In this document: one piece after another, positions 15,624 to 24,930 of the stretch
Numbering within the stretch: position 1 is the stretch's first letter
Layout of the letters: every line of letters starts with the position of its first letter
Assembly: GCF_008642355.1 (NCBI RefSeq)
Contig: NZ_CP029193.1
Span: 868,001 to 932,000, forward strand
Source: Streptomyces venezuelae
GTDB lineage: Bacteria; Actinomycetota; Actinomycetes; Streptomycetales; Streptomycetaceae
DNA: 64,000 nt
Reading direction: 5' to 3'
Translations under genes and position numbers: made by a program
Notes under the pieces: generated by a model
Database searches by the model: none
What the model saw: only the letters and a program-made list of their open reading frames with translations
Told to the model about the DNA's origin: nothing

Positions 15624-17102
15624 TCAGTAGGCCCCCTGGCCGTGGATCACCGCGCGCAGCGTCTTCCACAAGATCACTGTGTCGAGGGCGAGCGACCAGT
15701 CCTCCACGTACCGCAGGTCGAGGCGGACGGCCTCCTCCCACGGCAGGTCGCTGCGTCCGCTGATCTGCCACAGGCCGGTCAGGCCCGGCTTGACCAGCAG
15801 TCGCCGCCTGATGTCCGGGCCGTACGCGGCGGACTCCTCGGGCAGCGGGGGCCGGGGCCCGACGAGCGACATCGATCCGGTCAGTACGTTGAACAGCTGC
15901 GGGAGTTCGTCGATCGAGTACCGCCGCAGCACCGCTCCCACCCGGGTGACCCGCGGGTCCCTGCGGAGCTTGAAGAGCAGCCCCGCGCCTTCGTTGCGGT
16001 CGGCCAGCTGGGCGCGTGCGTCGTGCGCCCCGGTGACCATGGTGCGGAACTTGAAGATGGTGAACTCACGGCCGTCCTTGCCGACTCTTCGCTGGCGGTA
16101 GAGCGCCCCGCCCCGGCTGTCCGCGAGGACGAGCAGCCCGACGAGCACCATCAGCGGCGCGAACAGGATCAGCAGGAACGCCGCGCCGAGGCGGTCGACG
16201 ATGCCTTTGACCACGCGGCGGCCCCCGGTGAAGGTGGGCATGCTCACCCGCAGCAGCGGGATCCCGAGCACCGCGTCGACGTGCAGCCGCGGTCCCGCCA
16301 CCTCCATCAGGACGGGCGCGACGACCATTTCGGCGTCGCTGCCCTCCAGGTTCCAGGCGAGGCGCTGCAGCCGGTCCGGTGACCAGTGCGGGTCAGGGGT
16401 GACCGCGACGACCCGGTAGCCGTCGCGGCGGACGTGGTTGGCGACGTCCGCGAGGCCGCCGACGATCGGCACTCCGTCGAGATGGTCACCGTCGGGCCCG
16501 AGGCCGTCCGCCGTGCACACCGCCTCCACACGCCAGCCGAGGTGCGGGAACTTGCGGGCCCGGGTGATCAGGTCGCTCACGGTTTCCGGGCTGCCGGCGG
16601 CGAGCACCGGCCGCAGGCACCGCCCGTCCTGCCGCTGTCTGTGCAGCCGCAGGCGCAGCAGGTACCGCGCGGTCATGGTGACGAGCCCGATGGCGGGGAT
16701 CGCCACGAAGATCCAGAGTTTGATGTTGCGCGAGGTGAGGGCGATTCCGCCGAGCGCGAGAACCACGACAGCGGTGAACAGTGAGCGTCCGAGGCGCCGG
16801 AATTCCTCGGCGCCCTGTCCGAGTACGGACGGGGACCACGCACGGCTGACCGCCAATGCGCCCAGCACCAGGAGTTCGGTGCCGAATGCGAGAATGCCCC
16901 ACTTTTCGTGCCAGTTGGCCGCGTCCCGGGCCCCGAAGAAGATACCGATCCCCGCCACCACGAATGCGGTGGCCACGGTATCGCTGGTGATCACGGTACG
17001 TCGGTACCGCTGCTCCCATTCGGTTGCGGGCTCGCTGATCGCCCCGTTCGCCAGACGCCCGCGCGCCGACGGAAACGGGCTGACTAATCCCCCCTGCCGC
17101 AC
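15624..17102 (-). CDS. Exopolysaccharide polyprenyl glycosylphosphotransferase (initiating enzyme)
   Basis: A 492-residue membrane enzyme that starts repeat-unit synthesis by moving a sugar-1-phosphate from a nucleotide sugar to undecaprenyl phosphate. Four membrane segments lie in about residues 38-145, followed by a CoA-binding-like domain, a fifth hydrophobic segment (LGAAFLLILFAPLMVLVGLLV) and the bacterial sugar transferase domain with FTIFKFRTMV, SIDELPQLFNVL, MSLVGPRPPLPEE, KPGLTGLWQISGRSDL and DLRYVEDWSL, all hallmarks of the WcaJ/CpsE/WbaP family. GTG at 17102 has GGGGGG 4 nt upstream. Codon 6 is TTA (17087-17085), which would make translation depend on the bldA leucyl-tRNA. It is the promoter-proximal gene of the operon. 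Confidence 0.9.
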   Translation of the reverse strand: MRQGGLVSPFPSARGRLANGAISEPATEWEQRYRRTVITSDTVATAFVVAGIGIFFGARDAANWHEKWGILAFGTELLVLGALAVSRAWSPSVLGQGAEEFRRLGRSLFTAVVVLALGGIALTSRNIKLWIFVAIPAIGLVTMTARYLLRLRLHRQRQDGRCLRPVLAAGSPETVSDLITRARKFPHLGWRVEAVCTADGLGPDGDHLDGVPIVGGLADVANHVRRDGYRVVAVTPDPHWSPDRLQRLAWNLEGSDAEMVVAPVLMEVAGPRLHVDAVLGIPLLRVSMPTFTGGRRVVKGIVDRLGAAFLLILFAPLMVLVGLLVLADSRGGALYRQRRVGKDGREFTIFKFRTMVTGAHDARAQLADRNEGAGLLFKLRRDPRVTRVGAVLRRYSIDELPQLFNVLTGSMSLVGPRPPLPEESAAYGPDIRRRLLVKPGLTGLWQISGRSDLPWEEAVRLDLRYVEDWSLALDTVILWKTLRAVIHGQGAY

Positions 17103-17150
17103 AGAACCCCCCAGGTCCCCAGTGGTTCGACGTGTTCGCCCAGCACTGCC

Positions 17151-17230
17151 CCTCCCCCCGGGAGGCCCCCGCCTCCCGCACTGGTCCTCCCCCGGGAGAC
17201 CCCCGCCTCCCGTGCCGCGCTGTTCCTCCC
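17151..17230. repeat. Tandem imperfect hairpin repeats upstream of the EPS operon
   Basis: Two consecutive units of about 35-39 bp, each beginning CCTCCCCC(C)GGGAG and containing a stem: GGGAGG (17160-17165) with CCTCCC (17172-17177), then GGGAG (17194-17198) with CTCCC (17207-17211). A truncated third start, CCTCCCCGCGG, follows. They lie 50-130 bp upstream of the GTG start and may fall in the 5' leader. Confidence 0.55.
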
Positions 17231-17279
17231 CGCGGAAAGCGCGCGCCCCTCGCGCACGGCATTCCGCTCAATTCAGCGC

Positions 17280-17296
17280 TTGTGAACCTTGTGAAC
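17280..17296. repeat. Direct repeat TTGTGAAC x2, 9-bp period
   Basis: TTGTGAAC occurs at 17280-17287 and 17289-17296, separated by one base. A tight direct repeat like this can be a binding site for a MerR-like or other activator; no regulator can be named from sequence. Confidence 0.4.
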
Positions 17297-17934
17297 AACC
17301 CACCCCGGCGGCAAAAAGGACACACTCGTCCTGCCGGACTCACGAACTGATGCCGAAACCCGTCGGAAACCCCGGATGCTCCCCGCACCCGAAGCCCGCA
17401 CCGGGCCCCGGAATTGATCACCCCCACGTGCGGCGCCGGGACGCGATCGCTCGCTGTCCGTAACGCCGGACTATTGATCATTTATGGCTGCCTCGCGCCC
17501 GAACAGCTGAAGCACGGACAATCTAGAGCATGAGGACGGGTATGGAGAGGGGATGTGTGGAATTTGTGCTCGACCTTGGAGGCCGGATCAACCATTCCGT
17601 GAACACCCTCGGCTCTGTAACGGTCAGGACACGCGCTGTGACCAGCGGCGATAGGAACCCGTGACCGCCCCGGCGGTGACAATCCGGAGTCGGGGCCACC
17701 GGGCGGGGGTTCCGATGCGTGACGCGATTTCGACCCCGGAACGGCGGCCGAATGGCCAATTCCATGGCCATGGGCACGAGTTGGTACAAGTTCGAACATC
17801 GCCCGCCCGCGGGTGCCGCCCATGCCGTCCCGGTGACGGTCGGTAGACGGCAGCCGGGTGCATCCGGCGGGCCTCCGGCGCCCGAAGCGTTCTGTGACCC
17901 GTATCGATCAAGTGTCACGGTGGGAGGACGCGCC

Positions 17935-19116
17935 ATGCTCTCGGGACCCGCGGAGGGGACCAGGCAGGACGCCCTGGACGGTGTGAGCGCGTGCGACATC
18001 GACGCCGATGTGTCCGCCGCGGTGCACCGCACGCTGGAGGGCATCCTCCATGGACGGCTGGAGGAGGCCCGGTCCATCGACCCCGCCTTCGCCGGGGACA
18101 TCGCGGACCGCGTGGCCCGGTTCACCCTGCGCGGCGGCAAGCGCATCCGTTCGCGGTTCCTGTGGTGGGGCCTGCGGGCCTGTGCGGGCGGTGCCGGGCC
18201 CGGTCAGGTGGACGCGGCCCTGCGGCTCGCCGCCGGGCTCGAACTCATCCAGACGTGCGCCCTGGTCCACGACGACGTCATGGACGGCTCACCGCTGCGC
18301 CGGGGCAGGGACGCCGTGCACGTCGACCTCCAGAACCAGTACGGCGCGTCCGAGAAGCAGGACTTCGGGACGGCCGCCGCGATCCTCGCCGGTGACCTGG
18401 CGCTCAGCTGGGCCGACGACGTGGTCGCCGCGACCGTCCTCGACCCGGCGCGGGCGCACCGGGTCCGCGGGCTCTGGCGGGCCATGCGGGCGGAGATGGT
18501 CGCGGGCCAGTACCTGGACCTCCGGGGGCAGGCCACCGGGACCCGGTCGATGACCGGGGCCGTACGGACAGCCGTCCTCAAGACCGCCCTGTACTCGGTG
18601 GAACGCCCGCTGGCCCTCGGCGCCGCGCTCGCCGGCGCCGACGACGCGACGACCGGGGCGCTCTGTTCGGCGGGTCGCTGCGCGGGAATCGCCTTCCAGC
18701 TGCGGGACGATCTCTTCGGCGCGTTCGGCGATCCCGGGGAGACCGGCAAACCCTCGGGGGACGACATCCGCGACGGCAAGGGCACCTACCTCCTGGCGGT
18801 GGCGACCGCCAGGGCCGAGGCCGCCGCGGACCACGACGTGCTGGCCCTGCTCGACCGCTGTGTGGGCCGGGCCGATCTTTCCGAGGACGACGTGCGCGAG
18901 GTGCGGGAGGCGTTCGTGACGACCGGGGCCCGCGGGATCGTCGAGGACAAGATCCGCAAGCTGGTCGGACAGGCCCACCGCCACCTGGCCGCCGGCGCCC
19001 TGGTCCCCCATGCGGACCGGCGCCTGCACGAACTGTTCCGCGGGGTGGCGGGGCTGCCCGTGTCCGGCGCGACCGCCGACCCGCACCTTCCCCTGATCGA
19101 GAGCGGGAGCCGATGA
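17935..19116 (+). CDS. crtE: Geranylgeranyl diphosphate synthase
   Basis: A 393-residue trans-isoprenyl diphosphate synthase supplying GGPP for carotenoid synthesis. GGKRIRSRF, the first Asp-rich motif LVHDDVMDGSPLRRG and the second, LRDDLFGAFGD, are all present. It is the first gene of a four-gene operon with ATGA overlaps throughout. ATG at 17935 was chosen because GGGAGGA lies 6 nt upstream and the family fold begins soon after; the frame remains open upstream to 17719 but without a ribosome binding site. Transcription is expected to depend on the LitS sigma factor encoded nearby, by analogy with the light-induced S. coelicolor cluster. Confidence 0.93.
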   Translation: MLSGPAEGTRQDALDGVSACDIDADVSAAVHRTLEGILHGRLEEARSIDPAFAGDIADRVARFTLRGGKRIRSRFLWWGLRACAGGAGPGQVDAALRLAAGLELIQTCALVHDDVMDGSPLRRGRDAVHVDLQNQYGASEKQDFGTAAAILAGDLALSWADDVVAATVLDPARAHRVRGLWRAMRAEMVAGQYLDLRGQATGTRSMTGAVRTAVLKTALYSVERPLALGAALAGADDATTGALCSAGRCAGIAFQLRDDLFGAFGDPGETGKPSGDDIRDGKGTYLLAVATARAEAAADHDVLALLDRCVGRADLSEDDVREVREAFVTTGARGIVEDKIRKLVGQAHRHLAAGALVPHADRRLHELFRGVAGLPVSGATADPHLPLIESGSR

Positions 19117-20597
19117 GGACCCTTCCTGGCCGCACCGACCATGTGGTGATCGTGGGCGCGGGGCTCGCGGGCCTGTCCGCCGCACTGCACCTGCTGGGTT
19201 CCGGCCGCACGGTCACGCTCGTCGAACGGGACGACCACCCGGGCGGCCGGGCCGGACTCATGGACCGCGGCGGCTACCGGATCGACACCGGCCCCACGGT
19301 CCTGACCATGCCCGAACTCGTCGAGGACGCCTTCGCCGCGGTCGGTGAGAGCCTGCGCGACCGCCTCGACCTCGTCGCGCTGCACCCCGCCTACCGGGCC
19401 CGGTTCGCCGACGGCAGCTCCCTCGACGTGCACACCGCCCCCGACGCCATGGAGGCCGAGATCGAACGCTTCGCCGGCGCCCGGCAGGCCGTCGGCTACC
19501 GGCGGCTGCGCACCTGGCTCACCCGGCTCTACGAACTCCAGATGCGCAGGTTCATCGACACCAACTTCGACTCGCCGCTGGAACTCCTCACCCCCGACCT
19601 GGCCCGGCTCGCCGCCCTCGGCGGCTTCGGGCGGCTCGACGCGCGCATCGCCACGTTCATCTCCGACGAGCGGCTGCGGCGGGTCTTCTCCTTCCAGGCG
19701 CTGTACGCGGGCGTGCCGCCGGCCCGCGCCCTCGCCGCCTACGCGGTCATCGCCTACATGGACACCGTCGCCGGCGTCCACTTCCCGCGCGGCGGCATGC
19801 ACGCCCTGCCGCGCGCCATGGCGGCCGCCGCCGAACACGCGGGCGCCGACGTCCGGTACGGGCACACGGTCCAGCGCCTGGAACGTTCGGGCTCGCGGAT
19901 CACGGCCGTCGTCACCGACCACGGGCGCATCCCCTGCGACGCGGTGGTCCTCACCCCGGACCTCCCCGTCGCGTACGCACTCCTGGGCCGCGCCCCGCGC
20001 CGCCCGAGCCCGCTGCGGCACTCGCCGTCCGCGGTGGTCCTGCACCTCGGCACCGACCGCACCTGGCCCCAGTTGGCCCACCACACGATCTCCTTCGGGT
20101 CGGCCTGGAAGCAGACCTTCGACGAACTGACCCGCACCGGGAAGCTCATGTCCGACCCGTCCCTGCTCATCACCCGCCCGACGGCCACCGACCCCTCCCT
20201 CGCACCGGACGGCCGCCACCTGCACTACGTGCTCGCCCCCTGCCCCAACACCGACATCGGCCCCACCGCCCAGGACTGGACCGACCTCGCTCCCCGCTAC
20301 CGCGACAGCCTCCTCACCGAACTGGAGCGACGCGGACTCGCCGGGATCGGGGCAGCCATCGAAGAGGAGTGCATGGTGACCCCCGCGGACTGGACCGATC
20401 GAGGGCACGCGGCGGGCGGCCCGTTCTCCGCCGCCCACACGTTCCCGCAGACCGGCCCCTTCCGGCCCCGCAACCTCGTCCGGGGCACCGACAACGCGGT
20501 CCTCGCGGGCTGCGGCACCACGCCCGGCGTGGGCGTGCCCACCGTCCTGATCTCCGGCAAGCTGGCCGCCGCGCGCATCACGGGGAAGAGCCGATGA
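19113..20597 (+). CDS. crtI: Phytoene desaturase
   Basis: A 494-residue FAD enzyme converting phytoene to lycopene by successive desaturations. The N-terminal dinucleotide-binding motif [18 protein letters not shown] is followed by [26 protein letters not shown], the typical CrtI substrate-side segment. The C-terminal [24 protein letters not shown] is the bacterial phytoene dehydrogenase signature. The start overlaps the crtE stop (ATGA), and the next gene overlaps it in the same way, so the operon is translationally coupled. Length is normal for the family. Confidence 0.95.
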   Translation: MRTLPGRTDHVVIVGAGLAGLSAALHLLGSGRTVTLVERDDHPGGRAGLMDRGGYRIDTGPTVLTMPELVEDAFAAVGESLRDRLDLVALHPAYRARFADGSSLDVHTAPDAMEAEIERFAGARQAVGYRRLRTWLTRLYELQMRRFIDTNFDSPLELLTPDLARLAALGGFGRLDARIATFISDERLRRVFSFQALYAGVPPARALAAYAVIAYMDTVAGVHFPRGGMHALPRAMAAAAEHAGADVRYGHTVQRLERSGSRITAVVTDHGRIPCDAVVLTPDLPVAYALLGRAPRRPSPLRHSPSAVVLHLGTDRTWPQLAHHTISFGSAWKQTFDELTRTGKLMSDPSLLITRPTATDPSLAPDGRHLHYVLAPCPNTDIGPTAQDWTDLAPRYRDSLLTELERRGLAGIGAAIEEECMVTPADWTDRGHAAGGPFSAAHTFPQTGPFRPRNLVRGTDNAVLAGCGTTPGVGVPTVLISGKLAAARITGKSR

Positions 20598-21625
20598 CCG
20601 CCCGCGAGCTGGACGCGGCGGGCATCACCGACCCCGTGCTGCGCGCCGCCTACGCCCACTGCCGACGCCTCAACGCCCGCCACGGCAAGACGTACTTCCT
20701 GGCCACCCGGCTGCTGCCGGTCGAACGGCGGCCCGCCGTGCACGCCCTGTACGGCTTCGCGCGGTGGGCGGACGACATCGTCGACGACCTGGAGATCACC
20801 ACCGCGCCCGCCGAACGCTCCCTGGCGCTGCGGCGGCTCCAGGCACAGCTCGACCGGGGGCTGCGGACCGGGGAGAGCGGCGAACCCGTCGTGACGGCGC
20901 TGGCCGACACCGCCCGCCGGTACGCCATCGACCCGCTGCACTTCGGCGACTTCATGACGTCCATGCGTCAGGACCTGGAGGTGACCGAGTACGCCACCTA
21001 CGGCGACCTGGAGCGGTACATGCACGGCTCCGCCGCCGTCATCGGCCTGCAGATGCTGCCCGTGCTCGGCACCGTAGTCCCCCGCGCCGAAGCCGCCCCG
21101 CACGCCGCCGCCCTCGGGGTCGCCTTCCAGCTCACCAACTTCCTGCGGGACGTCGGCGAGGACCTGGACCGCGGCCGGATCTATCTGCCCCAGGAACTCC
21201 TCGCGGCGCACGGCGTCGACCGTGCGCTGCTGCGGTGGAGCCGCACCACCGGGCGCGGGGACCCCAGGATCACCGAGGCGCTGAAGGAGGCCGCCGCGTT
21301 CACCCGCGGCGTCTACGCCACCGCCGCCCCGGGCCTCGCCATGCTCGACCCCGTCGCACGCCCCTGCATCCGCACCGCGTTCGTGCTGTACGGCGCGATC
21401 CTGGACGCGATCGCCGACGGCGGCTACGCCGTCCTGCACCGGCGGGCGGCCGTCTCGCGCCGCCGCCGTGCCGCGGTCGCCTGCGACGGCCTGGCCCGGC
21501 TGACGGCCGCGCGCCTGAGGCACCGGCTGACCGACTCCCCCGCGCTGCCGCCGCCCGCACCGCCCGAAGAGCCGGCCTCGCACGACGGCACGTACACGCC
21601 GCACACCCGGAAGGAACCGGTATGA
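20594..21625 (+). CDS. crtB: Phytoene synthase
   Basis: A 343-residue head-to-head prenyl transferase joining two GGPP to phytoene. [12 protein letters not shown] holds the first Asp-rich motif, and [21 protein letters not shown] is the second, with the YLP ending typical of squalene/phytoene synthases. ATG at 20594 overlaps the crtI stop. The final 30 residues are Pro/Ala-rich and not conserved. It sits in its usual place between crtI and the Rieske gene. Confidence 0.95.
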   Translation: MTARELDAAGITDPVLRAAYAHCRRLNARHGKTYFLATRLLPVERRPAVHALYGFARWADDIVDDLEITTAPAERSLALRRLQAQLDRGLRTGESGEPVVTALADTARRYAIDPLHFGDFMTSMRQDLEVTEYATYGDLERYMHGSAAVIGLQMLPVLGTVVPRAEAAPHAAALGVAFQLTNFLRDVGEDLDRGRIYLPQELLAAHGVDRALLRWSRTTGRGDPRITEALKEAAAFTRGVYATAAPGLAMLDPVARPCIRTAFVLYGAILDAIADGGYAVLHRRAAVSRRRRAAVACDGLARLTAARLRHRLTDSPALPPPAPPEEPASHDGTYTPHTRKEPV

Positions 21626-22617
21626 GCCGCTACCCCCTGCGGCTGCGCCGCGAACCCCTCGCGTGGGAGGACCAGCAGCCGACCTGGCGCGAGGCACGCC
21701 CCGCCGTGATCGCCGACGCGCTGAAGCGCGCCCAGGGCCGCCCGTCCGGCAACTGGTACGTGGTGGGCGCGACCCGGCAGCTCAGGGACGACCGTCCGCT
21801 GGGCCGCACCGTGGCGGGGCGGGAGATCGTCCTGTGGCGCGACGCGGAGGGAACGCTGCGGGCCGGACCGGGTGCCTGCCCGCACCTGGGCGCCCCGCTC
21901 AAGGACAGTCCGGTGCGCTGCGGGACACTGATCTGTCACTGGCACGGCATGTCCCTGGACGGGCAGCCGTTCGCGGGCTGGAGCCCCTGGCCGGCCTACG
22001 ACGACGGTGTCCTGCTCTGGGTCAGACTCGACGACGTCGGCGGCGAACAGCCCCTGGAGCGGCCGGTGTTGCCGGAGCGTCCCGACCCGGCGGAGAGCGT
22101 GGCGGCCGTGCTGACGGTGGCCGGGCGCTGTGAGCCCGAGGACGTGGTGGCCAACCGGCTCGACCCGTGGCACGGCGCGTGGTTCCACCCGTACTCCTTC
22201 GTGGATCTGACGGTGGCACCCGTCACGGACGGCGGCGGGGACGACCCGGGGCTGGACGCGTTCACCGTCGACGTGTCGTTCAAGGTGGCGGGACGCGCGG
22301 TCGTACCCGTGCGGGCGGTCTTCACCGCACCGGAGCCCCGTACCGTCGTCATGCACATCACGCGAGGCGAGGGCGAGGGGTCGGTGGTGGAGACCCACGC
22401 GACGCCCCTGGGCGCGGACCGGGCGGGGAATCCTCGTACGGCGGTCGTCGAGGCGGTGATCGCCACGTCCGGGCGCCCGGGTTTCCTCGCCGCCAGGGCC
22501 GCCGCGCCCGCGCTGCGGCCGCTCATGAGGGCGGCGGCGGCCCGGCTGTGGCGCGACGACCTGGCGTACGCGGAACGCCGGTGGGCGCTGCGCAGCACGG
22601 GCCGCTTCCCGGGCTGA
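21622..22617 (+). CDS. Rieske [2Fe-2S] protein of the carotenoid operon (DUF5914-like)
   Basis: A 331-residue protein with a Rieske domain in its first half: C86-P-H88 and C105-x2-H108 separated by 16 residues, all four ligands present. The C-terminal half lacks an obvious non-haem iron motif, although [17 protein letters not shown] offers clustered Asp/His residues in the place where oxygenases carry one. Position (fourth gene, coupled by ATGA to crtB) corresponds to the gene called crtV in Streptomyces isorenieratene clusters, which older annotations call a methylesterase; the Rieske ligands here argue for redox chemistry instead. It could be an oxygenase or electron carrier for the aromatising steps. 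The substrate is unknown. Confidence 0.78.
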   Translation: MSRYPLRLRREPLAWEDQQPTWREARPAVIADALKRAQGRPSGNWYVVGATRQLRDDRPLGRTVAGREIVLWRDAEGTLRAGPGACPHLGAPLKDSPVRCGTLICHWHGMSLDGQPFAGWSPWPAYDDGVLLWVRLDDVGGEQPLERPVLPERPDPAESVAAVLTVAGRCEPEDVVANRLDPWHGAWFHPYSFVDLTVAPVTDGGGDDPGLDAFTVDVSFKVAGRAVVPVRAVFTAPEPRTVVMHITRGEGEGSVVETHATPLGADRAGNPRTAVVEAVIATSGRPGFLAARAAAPALRPLMRAAAARLWRDDLAYAERRWALRSTGRFPG

Positions 22618-22635
22618 GCCGCGCGGCGCCCCGGC

Positions 22636-24204
22636 TCATGTCCCGAACAGCCGGTCGAGTGCCCGCAGCGCCGGCACCCTGCCCCGGTCGGGGACCGACC
22701 ACAGTGTCTGCCCGTGCAGTCCCCAGCGTGCGAGCAGCGCGTTCGCGGCGAGGAACCCCGTGGTCACGGCGCGCTCCATCAGGGCGGCCGGCAGGTCGGT
22801 GCGGACCAGGTCGCCCGCGACGGTGAGGGCCGGGTCCGCGGTGTGCACGGTGGGCCGGTCCTCGTAGCCGCCCACCGCGAACAGCGGGCAGTCGGCGCGC
22901 CATTCGTGCCGCTCGTCCACGATCTTGGCGTCGCGCGTCTCGGGGTAGACACGTTGCAGTTGCGTCCGCAGACGTTCCTGTTCCGCGGTCCGGTCGGCGC
23001 CGGGATCCACCGCGTACGCGTGGAGTTCGACGACCGAGCCGCCGGTGCGCGCGACCCGGCGGAGCGCCTCGCCCTCCCAGCGTTCGAGGACGCTCACGTT
23101 GTCCAATGGCCCGTATCCGCTGGTGCCGAGGAACCCCGGGCGGTCGGCGGCCACGGGGCGGTCGAGCCAGAGGCGGGAGACGAGGAAGGGCGGCGCGGTG
23201 CGCAGCCGCATGATCCGCTCGCGCCACCGGCGGTCGGCGAGCCGGGGCGAGCGCGCGACGACGTGCTGCAGGCCGGTCGTGTCGAGGGCGAGCACCACGG
23301 TGTCGTGCTGTGCGCCGCCGTCCTCGGTGGTGACACGGAATCCGCCGCCCGGCACCGGCTGCACGCTCTCCACCGCCTGCCCGGTGCGGATGTCGACGCC
23401 GTGGCCGGTGAGGTAGGCGGCCAGGGGGTCCCAGAGGGCCGTGGGGAAGGGTTCCTGCGGGACGTCGAAGAGCAGGCCCTCGCTGGAGCCGAGGAAGTAG
23501 ATGTGGAACATGAGGGCGAGTTCGGCGGCCGAGAGCAGGCGCGGGTCGGCGAAGAAGCTGCGGGAGAACACCTCGAAGGCCAGGTGGTGGGCGGCCTCGG
23601 GGAACCGGATGCGTTCGAGGAGTTCGTGCGCGCTGGTGCCGTCGAGCCGCCGGTAGGTCGCCGGGACGCGGACGTCCATGAGGGGCAGGGCGGCGCGCGG
23701 GTTCATCCGGGCCAGGTCGCGCACGCCGAACGTGGGGCTGAGCGCGGCGAAGCCGACGGCGCTCCACGGCGGGGTGCGCGGCACCTTCGCGAAGCTGTCC
23801 CGGAACCCCTCGCTGTGCCACAGCGGATAGTCGGGCAGGCCGGTCAGTGTGGTCAGCCCCGGGTCGGTCCGGCGCAACAGGCCGCGCAGGTTGTAGTACT
23901 GGCGGAAGAACGCGTGGAAGCCGCGGGTCATGGTCGCGGTGGAGCCGTCGGCGAGCTCGATGGGCCAGCCCGCCAGGCGGCCGCCGAGCTGGTATTCGCG
24001 TTCGTACAAGGTCACTTGGACGCCGCGCTCCGCCAGGGCCGTGGCGGCGGCGAGACCGGCGAGGCCGCCGCCCACGACGGCCGTCGTGCGTGTCTCGCCG
24101 TCCGGTACGCGCGCGAGGCCGGTCGGCGCGTGCCACACCCGGGCGCGGCGGTCGCGGCCGCGGCGGGGTGTCGCGTACGGCTGTTCCGTGCCGTTCAGGT
24201 TCAT
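22636..24204 (-). CDS. crtU: Carotene desaturase/methyltransferase (isorenieratene synthase type)
   Basis: A 522-residue FAD amine-oxidase-fold protein that in the isorenieratene pathway converts beta-ionone rings into aromatic rings with a methyl shift. The N-terminus carries TAVVGGGLAGLAAATALAERG, then YEREYQLGGRLAGWP and TRGFHAFFRQYYNLR, both typical of CrtU. The C-terminal part, LTVAGDLVRTDLPAALMERAVTTGFLAAN, is the conserved FAD-contact end. ATG at 24204 overlaps the crtT stop (ATGA); the upstream extension of the open frame is non-coding in character. The gene converges on the Rieske gene with an 18-bp gap. Confidence 0.9.
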   Translation of the reverse strand: MNLNGTEQPYATPRRGRDRRARVWHAPTGLARVPDGETRTTAVVGGGLAGLAAATALAERGVQVTLYEREYQLGGRLAGWPIELADGSTATMTRGFHAFFRQYYNLRGLLRRTDPGLTTLTGLPDYPLWHSEGFRDSFAKVPRTPPWSAVGFAALSPTFGVRDLARMNPRAALPLMDVRVPATYRRLDGTSAHELLERIRFPEAAHHLAFEVFSRSFFADPRLLSAAELALMFHIYFLGSSEGLLFDVPQEPFPTALWDPLAAYLTGHGVDIRTGQAVESVQPVPGGGFRVTTEDGGAQHDTVVLALDTTGLQHVVARSPRLADRRWRERIMRLRTAPPFLVSRLWLDRPVAADRPGFLGTSGYGPLDNVSVLERWEGEALRRVARTGGSVVELHAYAVDPGADRTAEQERLRTQLQRVYPETRDAKIVDERHEWRADCPLFAVGGYEDRPTVHTADPALTVAGDLVRTDLPAALMERAVTTGFLAANALLARWGLHGQTLWSVPDRGRVPALRALDRLFGT

Positions 24205-24929
24205 CGGGCCGCTCCGCCCGAGCCGTCGGCCGAGGCGAGCACGGTGTGCACGATGCCGGTCTGCCAGCCGGGCATCGGCAGGACGCGCACGTGACGGAAG
24301 CCGGCTTTGCGGGTGCGTTCGGCGAACGCGTCGGCGGTGTCGAAGCCGGAGACGCTCCGGAACAGGTGCCGGTAGAGGGCTCCGTCGCCGGACAGGGTGC
24401 CCGCGGGCTGCACCACCGCCTTGCACACGGCCGTCCACACCAGACGGTCCGTCAGGCGTCCGCTGAGGGTGTACTCGTGCACGGCGAGGCGGCCGTGCGG
24501 GGCGAGCAGGGCGCGGACCGCGGCGAGCACGGCGTCGGGGTCGGCGAGGTTGCGGAAGAGGTACGCGGCGAAGACCGCGTCGAAGGGCCCTCGCACGCCC
24601 GCCTGTTCGAGCCGCTCGGCCGGGGCGTGCACGAACGTCACGGAGGGCGGCCAGGGTTTGGCCGCCGCGCGCTCCAGCATGCCCGCCGACGCGTCGACCG
24701 CGACGATCTCGGCGAGCGGGGCGGCGCTGCGCAGCGCGGCGGTGGAGGCGCCGGTGCCGCAGCCGAGATCGAGCAGGCGCAGGCCCGCGCCGCCGTCCGG
24801 CAGCCGCAGCCGCCGGGCGGAGCGGCGCAGGTGCGCGTGGTAGCCGGGGTTGGCCGCGACGAGCCGGTCGTAGGTGCGGGCGGCGTGGTCGAACGCGGCG
24901 GACAGGGTGTCGTCGCGCAGCACGGTCAT
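24201..24929 (-). CDS. crtT: SAM-dependent methyltransferase of the carotenoid cluster
   Basis: A 242-residue class I methyltransferase. LRLLDLGCGTGASTAALRSAAP is motif I for S-adenosylmethionine binding, and AVDASAGMLERAAAKPWPP and AYLFRNLADPDAVLAAV follow as motifs II and III. It occupies the crtT position between crtY and crtU, coupled to both (1-nt gap after the crtY stop, ATGA into crtU). The precise carotenoid substrate of CrtT is not established to my knowledge. Length and motifs resemble UbiE/menaquinone methyltransferases, so specificity cannot be inferred from sequence alone. Confidence 0.88.
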   Translation of the reverse strand: MTVLRDDTLSAAFDHAARTYDRLVAANPGYHAHLRRSARRLRLPDGGAGLRLLDLGCGTGASTAALRSAAPLAEIVAVDASAGMLERAAAKPWPPSVTFVHAPAERLEQAGVRGPFDAVFAAYLFRNLADPDAVLAAVRALLAPHGRLAVHEYTLSGRLTDRLVWTAVCKAVVQPAGTLSGDGALYRHLFRSVSGFDTADAFAERTRKAGFRHVRVLPMPGWQTGIVHTVLASADGSGGAAR

Positions 24930-24930
24930 C

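Larger units (their letters stand above)
17103..17934. promoter_or_regulatory. Divergent intergenic region between EPS operon and crtE
   Basis: 832 bp with no convincing gene. It is less GC-rich than its surroundings, especially 17280-17600, and should hold the promoters for both operons. Visible elements: two imperfect tandem hairpin units at 17151-17230, two TTGTGAAC copies 9 bp apart at 17280-17296, and two ATTGATCA copies exactly 60 bp apart (17413-17420 and 17473-17480). The last 60 bp before crtE contain CGTATCGATCA (around 17900) and the crtE ribosome binding site. Small open frames here (for example 17132-17350) lack ribosome binding sites and family features. Confidence 0.6.

Noticed and set aside
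17132..17350. Small gene in the EPS/crtE intergenic region
   Set aside because: Runs through the hairpin repeats, lacks a ribosome binding site and has Pro/Arg-biased composition.
22617..22655. Terminator between the Rieske gene and crtU
   Set aside because: Only a 5-bp GAGCC/GGCTC stem overlapping both coding ends; too weak to list as a terminator.
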